This document shows, in pieces, positions 47,856-58,600 of a stretch of DNA of 64,000 nucleotides (the first letter of the stretch is position 1; the number at the start of each line of letters is the position of its first letter). The stretch covers positions 7,021,501-7,085,500 of the forward strand of contig JAZGTH010000019.1 of assembly GCA_036877525.1 (NCBI GenBank), written 5' to 3'. Both the position numbers and the translations under genes were made by a program. The notes under the pieces were generated by a model. That model was given only the letters and a program-made list of their open reading frames with translations, was not told where the DNA came from and ran no database searches. The DNA is from Chromobotia macracanthus (lineage: Eukaryota; Chordata; Actinopteri; Cypriniformes; Botiidae).

Positions 47856-49914
47856 TCAGTCCCAGCCAAAGTCTTGACCACTCATTTGGTAGAACTTCAG
47901 GTTAAAAGGCCTGTAGAATTCCCTGAGTCTGTGCAGCACCTCCTGTGGTATTTGTGGATGGGGTCTTCCTTTAGATTTCCCCAGGCATCGTGGTCTACTG
48001 CTTCCTTCTGGCTTTTTGAGGCAGGGAAAACCTTTTGTTTGGTTGAAATAGAAGTGCTTGTTGGTCACCACGCGTTTGAGGCCCAAGAAGTCCTGCACTC
48101 GCCCCATTTCCCCAGCCGGGTCCGTGACGAGCCTCTCGCCACTCACAAACAGAAGCTGGGAGAGGGGGAAATACCTAAGCCAGTTCTCCAGGTGTTTGGC
48201 ATAGATTCCGATCCGGACGGCACTCCAGGAAGTGTCAATTAAACCACTGGTAAAGTTCTTAAAAACCAGATTCTGAAAGGATGGAAGACCGGGGTTCTTG
48301 GTCAAAGTCTGAGTGTAGTCCGACACGGCCCGGGTCACAGGGTCACGGACCACCACGATGAGTTTGGTGGCACGACTCATGGAGAAGACACGGTGAGGGG
48401 CTTCATGTGTAATGAAGTAGCTGGGGGTCTTCTCCATGGTGATCTGACCATCTAGTGTACGAGGCATTAGATTCCTGTAGAAAGAGAAAGTGAAAATTAA
48501 ACGCATGAATAATGAGTGAATAATTATGAATTCTGTGAAAATTATTTGAAGTTTAAATGAAGACAAAAGGTTTAAAACAGAGGAGAACTCATCAAGAATG
48601 AATTGATTCTGTTTATAACTCTGCCTATGTTGTGCATGATTTACTTCATGAATACACCCCATAGTTTGGGATAGGTTCAGAAGCTGGGATAAATCTTTAA
48701 ACTTAACTTGCACCACAAAAACAGGAATTCAGAAATCATGTGTGTTTTCAACTATGACTGTCAAAGAAAATATTAAAACCGGATATTTCAAGTAATAATG
48801 CCACATTCAAAATGAACAACTTTATTACGAGTGACTCTGGAGACACGATAATTGCAACCATTTCAGCCTTTTCCAGCAGGAGATGAAGTTTTGGCACGTT
48901 TTGTGTTTCGGTTCATTATGATGAAAGATGGACTTTTTTTATTATCAGATGTAAAATAAGCATTTCTCTGATGAGGTCAACACTGAATTGCTCGGTTCCG
49001 AGTAATGCAGAGTGTAAAATGTTTTTCAATAAACATAAAAGTCAACTTCATTAAAAGTAACCTTGTGAAATGGAAGTCAATGAGTGAGTTGCTTAAAAAA
49101 CGTGAAACCATAATAGCTCGTAGCAGTTATTTCCTGGTGGCTTTCTCCCCAGAATGTCTTGAGCTCCGAGGCTCTTGTTCTGATCTGAGATCAGTTTTAT
49201 GAGATCCCCATAAAAATCTAGACTTGACTTCATGCAGCAATGGAAGCTGATCCTGAAACAGCACAGAAGGACAGTCTTCACCACAGAGCGGAACAAATGC
49301 AGTGTAGGCAGTGGAGTATGTGGCCTCCCACACTGAGGAATAGAACCCCTCAAAGAATCCCTCAAAACTGATCCAAAGTCAGTTTCCTTTAATGCATACA
49401 GAGAGAGCAAATATCTATCATATTCCTTTTTTAGATGAAAGAAAGTTCTCAATTTGTCTTTTTATTATATTAAAAGACAGGTCATGACAAAGTTTTATGT
49501 AATAGAATTTGAAATAAAGGTACCTACATGTATTTACGTTATTGGTGAGGAAACCAGGAGTAAAACAGTATTAGACTTAATATAAAGGTTTGGTTAATCT
49601 GCTCAGTTGAACGTCTGTGGAAAAGTCTCATTATTTCCACAGAGAACATGTGTAGTGGATTAACTCTTCATCGCTCTGGGTCTGGGTTTGGAAACTGCTC
49701 TCTTGCTCTGAGGCTGCTCATCATCTCACTGCCGTGAGGCTAATACTGAAGTCTAACAGAATCATATTTCTCCTAGAGAACCTTCTTCACAGATTGACCA
49801 CAGACACAAACATCTGAAGAATCGCCTTGACAACGGACTGCTGATAGTGAAACTGGATCAAAAGTAACATTATGAATAGAAATACTATTATATTACAATA
49901 GATTTTATTCAATC

Positions 49915-49996
<82 letters not shown>

Positions 49997-52900
49997 TTAT
50001 AATATTATTAGTTTCACTGATGTGTCACTATAAACAGACCATAACAGGTTTGAGGGTAAAGTATCGCATGGGTTTAAATAACTTGAAATATTGCACCTGG
50101 GTCATTTGGTTTTGGAACGTTTTAACAGATTCTGAAAGTTGCATTGGAAGTCCTTTAATGCAACAACAACGTGGAGAAAGCTACTGTTGATGTTCGTGTT
50201 GTCATTCCCAGCTCAGTGTCTAAAGTGCAAGCTCTGTTTGGCTGTGTGACACATTGCTAAGTGTGTGTTTAATTCGGAGGTAATCAAGCTAATGGAAGCC
50301 ATAATGGCACATGCAGTGTCTGCTGATGTCATGTTTATGTTGGGGAGCATGAGCTTGTAATCAGTGAACAGCCTGGCCTTCTCTCACTCCACGCCCAAGG
50401 CCTGTACACTCTCCGCTCCATCTCATCTCCAGATCCAGAAGATAAAGCTTGTTTTGTTCAGTTTCGCAAAACGTCTGACCACCAACAACCTCTGATCTTT
50501 CGCCAGTGTTTTTCATTCTTTATCGGGCGGTTTTCAGCAACAGGTGCTGTTGCTGCCTGTGCGGTTGCCGGGCAATAAAGAGTCTCGCATCCACACTGTT
50601 TGTTTTGATCGCACCTAGCGTAGCGTTAGTGGCTAGCATCTGGGCAGGGAAATGTTAGCCTGGAGCAGCATGCATGCGTTATCAGCTTGGAACCTGGCAA
50701 CAATTTACTTCTGTTTACTAGAACAGAAAGCATGACTACGGGTGGCCTGGTGCACAAAGTGTCATGCTGGAGGCCTTGCCTGGCTGTTAGCATGTGATCT
50801 GACATATTAAAGAAACGCTTCACCCAAAACTAAAAATGTTGCCATCAACTTTCATGTCATTCTGACCCTATAACATTTCTTGTGTCCAAGCAGCTTTTCT
50901 TGCATCTTATACAACCAAACTTCAAAATGGACAAAAAAGTAGCCCATCTGTCTCATGAGTTTAGACAACAAAACTGACAAGAACGTGTAAGAAGCAACCA
51001 CCAGATCTACAACAGATGCAGTGACATACAGTCACAGAGCTATAGAATTCATATGGATAGCATAGTTAAGATAATATCTCTGGATTACAGCGGCGAATTT
51101 AGTTTTCTTGTAAAAACGTATATATATATAAAAAATTATTACCATATCAACGCTGTTTGGTTTAGGTTTCTGTGGCGTTTATTTCTTTTAACCAAAACAC
51201 ATTGAATGAAGGGCCAATAAATGCAGAGCAATAAGCCTCACCTGATTTACACACACACACAGACCAGCTCTCTCTTTTTTTAACTTCCTCTTAGCTGTTT
51301 GCATAATACACATCATACCAGAGCAGGATGGTTTAAATGCACCACAGGAGACAAGCCTTCTCTCATTATCAGAGGAAAACATCCAGACACAACACCCCCC
51401 TGAGTCTGGCAGCACTGACCCGGGATGCTTCATACTGATCTATGGCACATCTGGCAACAATGAGTCAGAGAGGAAGTTGCTCCCTATTAAGGGCTCACCA
51501 TGGGCCTGAAATGGGTGAGGATCTTGTGGTAGAGGCTGCATGGGCAGATGTCTCCAAAGCTACAGCTGCATTTGTTTGTTGTGTAACTAAGAAAAACGTG
51601 TTCAGTATTTTTGTCATGTTTTGTAGTAAAAATGTAAACAAGATGAATTCATTATTGCTGTGCACAATTTTGTCCTCAAACATTCACACAAACTGCTGTG
51701 AACTGCAGGAATATACTATGTGTGACTGCTGTGACTATTGTCGTGTTGAAACAGCAGCAACCTATAATATATATAGCAAGACCTTCTTATTGAGCGCGCC
51801 GTGAGGACACAGCGAGGCTTGTCATTACTGCAGCAGATGGAAGCTTTCAGAAACTGTGGGAAGCAATTACATGTTGTTGGGAAACGAGAGGAAAACCGCC
51901 ATAAAACTGCTCAAACATGCAAAGAGAAAAACATGAGAGAAAATCTCAAGATCTCTTTAATATCTCCACTCTTTCTCCTGCTCAGCAGTGAGATGAAATG
52001 GAGCAAACAAAAACTCCTGCCTAACTCTCCTCCTTCTCAGATTTTGCTCCTGAAAAAGAAACCCTATCTCCTGCTTCTCAAACTTTGCTCAGATTTGCCA
52101 AGTTCCCAAAGTCATCCCAAAATCATCTCAAAGTTATCCCAAAATCATCCCAAAGTATCCGAGATTTGGTATGAATTCACACCAAGACCAAACAGTCTAT
52201 AGGGTCTAAATGTATTTGATAGATTCTACAATCTTATGTCTACATATTAGCTCCTTTGTGTTTTTTATTTCTCTCGAGTAATTTTAGAAGAAACGTCTGA
52301 GACAAGATTAATAATTTACCTTATGAAAAATTACCATCATTAGAGGCAGTATGAGTTTGTGACCATCATGTAAATGTGTTAATAATCAAATCTAATGACT
52401 GAGATCCTCCCAGAAACATACAGAGCACAGGAAACAGAAACCAAATCAGTCTGTATCTGAGGGCTGTATAGATGTAGGTGTGGGTGGGTGGACGCCACAT
52501 GTGTGGTGAAGCAGGAAATGAAGGGGTCAAAGCAGGAACTGAGATTAAAATGCTCACGTCCTAGAAGGTGCCCTGCACTAACAGGAAACAGACAAGCGGC
52601 CAATCAGAGAAAGGGATTTCGTTCAAGAATTACAGATGTATTTGTGTGTGTGTGTGCATGAGAGAAAGAGAAACTAATTGCCCTTCTGCCCTCACTATCA
52701 TGTGGGAAAATCAGGGCTGCTGAGTTATCTGTGATCCGGCAGGGGGTGACCACACCCAGAGATGAAAAGACAATAGTGAAAAAGACAGCCGCGGTTATAT
52801 TTAAACACTGCCCGCTCTCTTCTTTTAAACTCATGTAAAACAGGCATCGCTCGCTAACATCTGTACTGAGCAACCAGTTGCGTAATAGAGTTTGTGTGGC

Positions 52901-55900
52901 CCTTGATCAACCGATCTCATGCCACGTTTTTAGAAAGGTTATTTTGACACTCACCGAACTTAAAACAGGATTTTTCAATCAGGAACAAAATGTAAGGTGT
53001 GATTTATCTAGAAATAGATTGGATTGTAAAATGCAGTGTCACTTGCTGAAGTGGAGCAGGTTTCTGTTAGTAAACAGGGTCTGTTTTGATTTCATGTTAA
53101 GTTTAATCACCTACAGTACATCATAACTGGTCCCGATCCCCGACGGGATGTGCTTCCTCCCCTTTTACTTCCGAAGCTTCTAATTATCTAATCAGACGCG
53201 CTGAAATGATCAGACAGTGTGTTTGATAACGTGTTAACGTTCAGACACAGGAAACAACAGAAAGATCTACTGCAACAGCACACAGGAGGAAATTTCACAG
53301 ATGAAAATTTCACAGATGAAATGATGTAACTAAAGCAATCTGAAAATGTGGAACACAGGCCACCTGAAAGCATTTAAAGTAGAAGATATCAATCAACAGA
53401 AAGACAAAGAAAAGAAACATGTTTAAAAGGACTTTACACTGTCAAAAAAACTTTTCTGCCCTACATTTTTAAGTTTAATCAACCTGGCTGCACACGTCAT
53501 TTTTATTCTTGACAGGTCTGGACTTTTTATAACAACAAGTCAGTCAGTATTTACCGGGTTTACTTGTTATTTACTTGAACCACCACCATTATATAATGGT
53601 ATATAATAAGTAAACATAACAGTGAGAGTCAATGGGATGTTCTGTCTTACAGGAAAAACATCACAGGTTGTTTTGCGCAGTCGTTCACGCATGCAGTGAT
53701 TTTATAATACGTTTTTCGGCCTTTGTGTGGTTTGGGTTCAACAGTCTTCTTCTTGTAATTGGATGAGAAGTTTCTTGGCACGTCGAAGACATTTCAATAC
53801 ATTCTGTTTTAAAGGTACATAACAGTTAAAGCCCTGTAACCCAAACGCATATGAAATCCAGGATTTGTACCACTGTATGTAGTAATAGGATATTACTAAA
53901 TGCCCACAAAGACCTGGCATCAACAAAGTACAACATAAATTTGGCAAGGGGATTCTGGGAGAAAGAAATGTTGCTGTGTTTGTTCAATATAAGTTACAGT
54001 GGTGTGTGTAGTGATGACTATTTCTATGACAAATTTGTAATTGTTAACTAATCCAAAAGCCGAAGCACATAAGTAAACGTATAAAACAGATGTACATTTA
54101 TATGTGACCAGCTAGCGTTTACAGCTCCTATAGAAGCAGCGGTGTGCACGCAACAAATATAAAAGTTAATGCAGATTGTACCATGGAAATCCAAAATTCC
54201 AAAATATGCAGCACAGGGAATTTTAACTGGCTCAATATGGTGTGTGTTGCAGCATAATGAAGCTCCAGTCTGAGGAAACCACATCTCGGGCTAACAGTTC
54301 TCGTGTGTGCAGCGTAAGAGTCAGTAACAAGTCAGAGGAACGCTGGAGCTGTTATAATATCTCAGATCCTGCTGAACACCAATGCAAGTTTAATGTGGAA
54401 TTAGACTGAATTACATCACAAAAATACTGAAAAACAGCAAACAGCATTTAAAGCCATGCAACATTTTAAAACCACACAAATTAAGAGAACAATTTGCTTG
54501 ATACAACTTCTTACGTAATCAAATTTTGTTATGACAACCCAACACGTTCAGGCAAGACATTTAATTATAATATAGTAAATAAATTCAACTGAAACAGAAA
54601 CATGCAGACTGGGTAGAGTGGGTACATTTACACGGTGGGTACATTTAAACTGGGTTATGTTGTCATGTGTTTTGCATGTTATACAATTAAACTACAATTT
54701 CTGTAGTTATACAATTAAACTACAACTTAATATAAAATCACTGCATGTGTGAACGACACAACATGTATTTACTGTAAGACAAAACATCCAAATTACCCTC
54801 ACTGTTATGTTTGTTTATTAATATCTCAAAATCACACTGGCATATTATACAATTGAACTACAATTTCTGTAGTTTAGTTATTCTTTTTAATTAATGTAGT
54901 TTATTAATTTTTTTACCATAGTTATCATAATTGTTTTTTTGTTTATAGTGTAAAGGAAGCCATTTATTGTAGTGTGACAACATGCCCCAATGTATGGTTG
55001 GTTGCAAAGCTGGGGAATTTTTAGAAAAGTAGAATATTACAGGGATTATGGTAATTAAAGGGAATTAATTAGAAATTAACTAATCTTTACAAACTGTATC
55101 ATATACAAACATTAATAAAAATATTTGCTTCCTCCACTCCTCAATCTGTGTGCCATAATTCCCATATATTCCCATAAATTCCAAAAAAAATTCCAAAATA
55201 AAATGTATACTTGAATTATAGTTGAATTGAGTTGAAATATTTACTTGAATTAAAAGAGAGACCAGACTATTGAAAGATGTTCTTTTTTTAAGACATAAAA
55301 TCACAATTTACTCCCAACACTGACAGGGAATTTTTTTTAAAAATCACTGTTTAAAGTAATATGACTTAACAATAATTCATGCAAAGACTTTAGGCAGTGT
55401 GACAAAAACTATAATCATAAGAAAATGTTTTTTCTTTAGGAAGGAGAGGCTGATGATGTGCAGCATTAACATCATCACCGTAGCTCATTCCTGTTGCAAC
55501 CGTTCCAGTTACACAACACAACAGCTGTCCCAACAGACTATTCAAGGACAATTGCTCAGCTGTGAAATAAAAATTCCACCTTGACACTATGTATCTAACA
55601 CAACTATGAGATGTGAAAGTCACCTTTTACTTGTTTTGGTCATAGTTAGCTGCTTAAACCAACAGAATAAGACGTTCCAGCTGAAAGGCTCAACAGATCA
55701 TATAAACACCAGTCACAGATCTACTGAGACGTTTGAAAGTGCCCCACCTAAAGACTTCTAGCATTAATCATTTGTGAGCGATCAAACACGACCCAGTTCT
55801 AATTTTTCATGATCATATAATGTCATGCTTTACTGTGGGTATAGATAACACATCTGTCTCTGTCCTGTGATGCTGAGGTGCAGCGATGTTTCTGTCACAC

Positions 55901-58240
55901 CATCACCCTCACACACGATCGATCAATGACTAGTTTCATGTTAGACACTCGGGTCATGTGGGAAATCAGGACTGTTAGATCAGCACTTAGACATCATGAA
56001 ATTTATTGCTGTAGAATTTAAATTGCATGTGGAATGGAAATATAATGTATGCATTAGATTTACTGTTGGGAAGATAAACCGCTGGAATTTTAGCAAAATT
56101 CTGGCTGTATTTCATGCAGATTATTTCATTGGTATTCTGTAAATATCAGACTGTGATTTACAATGGATTAATATTTCAAAGCCATTACATTTGTTTTTCA
56201 TAAAGACATTTCATACAGACAGACAGGCAGATTGATAAACAGTCAGACAGATACAAAGATAGACAAATACAGAGACAGATAGACAGACAGACAGATACAG
56301 AGACAGACAGACAGAAAGAGGTCTTAAAACACAAACTTTGTAATCTAGCACCCTGAAGCGCCATAAAGACAGACAGAGACAGAAAGGCGAAGAGCGTTTT
56401 GTCAACAAGATTGAATATGCAGGTTAATTAACTGTCTCTCTGCGTAAGTGCAATAAAGTTGGTTAAGGAGAAAATCAATGAGCAGCAAGTCTGCACAGAT
56501 CATTGATTGCAAAGTGACTTTTATTTCTCGCAGTGATTTATAGAGTCATGAAACGATGGTTCTCAAGTGAAGTGCCTTCAATGGAAGAGCAGTAATGATG
56601 AATCAAGCAGCAGAATTAAGAAACATGATATAATAGACGTGTTAACAGCATATGACAGGACCAGATTTTGAGGAAAGGTTTCTAGAATTTATTCTATTAC
56701 ATAAATCTGCTCCAACAAGAGTTTAATTTATGATTCTTTATTAAAGGACATGATACTAAATAAAGAATTAAGAAAATGAAGACACACAGACTATCTGAAG
56801 GGGAAACAATTCACGATACATTCGGACCAAAAACCACTGAACTTTTCCATTCACATCTCAAGAACTTTTTAAGTTAGAATTATAGTAATTATATTCAGAT
56901 ATTAAATACAATAATCTGTGCTTTAATTGTCACTTTCACATTTACATTTAGGCATTTAGCAGATGCTTTTATCCAAAGCGACTTACAAGGTGAGGAAAAC
57001 AACGAAGCGATAAATCGTAGACTTCTACACATTGCATTTCAGAATTGTACATGCTACATTAAACATCCTGTCTGTTCTCTGCTTTATGTACTTTAGACAG
57101 CACCTGCTTACTTTAAAGCTTTAATACTCACACACACACAGTGTATCTAATACTGTATGTATTGCACCAGCTGCAGCTCATCTGTCAGGTCACATCTGCA
57201 CACACAATAGGCTGATATTGAATTATATGTTTTATCTTAATCTTATATGGGGACATGTTGACTTACAGCAGTCAACGCGCTGAACAAAACCTGCGCGTGT
57301 GCGCATGCGCAAGAAAAATCTGCTCCGTTACCAGCTCTCTTCCCTGCATATCAAAACATCGCAGTTATTTCACACGGAATAACTTCCCTTGACATTTTCC
57401 TCTATTTTGACAGCGAGTCCGACAAAATCACAGTTTAAAAACCTCCGTGTGCAAACCTCATCTGCGCATTTATTCAAGAGATTTCTGCCGATGGTCTTCA
57501 TAAACTTCACAAGTGTCCGTGCATGCGTTTCTGTCATTATCAAATCTGCACAAACCGTGTCGCATCTAATCTCGGTTTAATTTCATTTCATTTAAGATCC
57601 TGCATTATCAACCTCGGCCTCACCACGAACCGAATGCATAAGGCTTTTTATTGTTTGTCACAAGCAATATTAGGCAAAACAAGTCAACATGCATTGCTGG
57701 GCATATCTGCTGAATGTCGTACAGCAGCGGTCAAATCTGGGGTGCTCTTCAGCAGATGTACCTGTACCACTGCAGACCTCTCTCATAAAACCGGTCGAAG
57801 AAGTGCGGCTCTGCGCCCACGGCTCTCACGTCCGGATGGACGCGCAGGAACTCCAGCAGCGCCCGCGTTCCGCCCTTTTTCACGCCGATAATAATCGCCT
57901 GCGGAAAGCCTTTGGTGCCAAAGTTGTTTGTTACCGACATATTGTTGTAAGTGTCCTCTGAACCGCGTTTCTCATCTTCCAGGTCCGGCCGGTCGGCCTC
58001 GGCCAGTTGGCGGACGCCGGAGATGTTCCAGCGCGCGTCCGGCTGAAGTTTCTTCTCATGCTTGGAGGAAAGTTTGCTTTGGAAACTCTGGTGGACGTAC
58101 AGAGGACTGGGCATGGAGTCGCAGCATCCAGTGAGGCAGTAAAATAAATAAGTGAATATAAGGATCATGGTGAAGTACAACGACACCCTGGAGGCGGCTG
58201 TCAGGGGTCCGAAGTTGAAGCTCGTTTTCCAACATCCCAT
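47856..58240 (-). CDS. hs3st6: Heparan sulfate glucosamine 3-O-sulfotransferase (HS3ST6-like)
   Basis: Golgi type II membrane enzyme that transfers sulfate from PAPS to the 3-OH of glucosamine in heparan sulfate. Two coding exons on minus, 57762-58240 and 47856-48474, flank a 9287-bp intron and encode 365 residues, the standard two-exon plan of this family. Visible parts: a short cytosolic tail, transmembrane segment about 19-37 (VSLYFTMILIFTYLFYCL), a stem, 5'-phosphosulfate loop GVKKGGTRA (119-127), catalytic Glu144 in AEPHFFDR, KTPSYF, 3'-phosphate-binding R203/S211 in VVVRDPVTRAVSDY, and the disulfide pair in FPCLKK..RPRCLGKSKGR. GLPSF, YFPLS, RVVT and RCLGKSKGRPHP resemble HS3ST6 more than HS3ST3A/B, but fish 3/3-like/6 genes are close, so the subtype is less certain than the family. 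Confidence 0.93.
49918..49991. repeat. (TA)n microsatellite, about 36 units
   Basis: Uninterrupted TA run of about 74 bp in the hs3st intron. It is self-complementary and prone to cruciform formation and length change. Confidence 0.97.
50815..50985. repeat. Diverged 'GCTTCACCCAAAACTAAAAAT' foldback-type repeat copy
   Basis: AAACGCTTCACCCAAAACTA followed by TTTCATGTCATTCTGACCC and then CCAAACTTCAAAATGGAC is a diverged relative of the palindromic repeat at 18440-18712. It lies in the hs3st intron. Confidence 0.4.
56217..56330. repeat. (CAGA)n / (GATA)n simple repeat
   Basis: Imperfect tetranucleotide tract of CAGA and CAGATA units in the hs3st intron. The minus-strand frame rich in Ser, Leu, Cys and Val across it is a repeat artefact. 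Confidence 0.9.
56937..57010 (-). mobile_element. SINE 3'-tail fragment
   Basis: On minus, TTGTAAGTCGCTTTGGATAA followed by AAGCATCTGCTAAATGCCTAAATG is the conserved fish SINE/LINE tail, also present at 17872-17990. Confidence 0.65.
57300..57311. promoter_or_regulatory. Perfect NRF1 palindrome in hs3st intron
   Basis: TGCGCATGCGCA is the exact NRF1 consensus palindrome, 450 bp inside the intron from exon 1, in a locally CpG-containing patch. Confidence 0.45.
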
Positions 58241-58600
58241 GAGTGTCTTTGCTTCGCAAGAAATAAAAGGTTGAACACGGGACTCATGCCGTATCAGAAA
58301 GAGTGAACAGCTGCTGTCTCAGGACTCAACATTTAGTAATGTGCGCACTTTGGTTTCATCCGGTTAAACTTATTATTGCTTTATATCGTCGTGCTCCTTG
58401 TGTTGGAGGGATCATTTCGTGGCCTCGGGCTCTTGCTGTTTCCTTGGCTTGAAGTCTTTAAGCATTTTGAGTGATCAAGGGTACCATTTATCTCTCCCAT
58501 CCGTTTTGATGTGTAACCACGCCCCTCTCTCTGAAGCCCCGCCCCCTTCAGCCCCGTTGCTCGGATTACTCTCTACCTTAACAGATAGAAATGCATTCAT
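58241..58600 (-). promoter_or_regulatory. hs3st 5' UTR and GC-box promoter region
   Basis: Directly upstream of the hs3st ATG. It contains GC boxes in CCACGCCCC (about 58517) and GCCCCGCCCCC (about 58538), with no TATA box in an obvious place. The transcription start cannot be fixed by eye. Confidence 0.45.

Larger units (their letters stand above)
48475..57761 (-). other. hs3st intron (9.3 kb)
   Basis: Donor AG|GTACAT at 57762/57761 and acceptor CTACAG|G at 48475/48474. It contains a long (TA)n, a repeat fragment, a SINE, (CAGA)n, a perfect NRF1 palindrome and a CNE-like block. Open frames inside it (for example 49093-49452 on minus) are not recognisable proteins. Confidence 0.8.

Noticed and set aside
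48475..48716. N-terminal part of the 286-codon minus-strand frame
   Set aside because: Only 47856-48474 is hs3st exon 2; the rest is intron, upstream of the CTACAG splice acceptor.
56211..56408. Minus-strand frame rich in Cys, Leu, Ser and Val
   Set aside because: Translation of the (CAGA)n simple repeat.
57523..57961. Plus-strand frames of 90-122 codons
   Set aside because: Antisense shadows of hs3st exon 1, whose minus-strand frame has all the sulfotransferase motifs.
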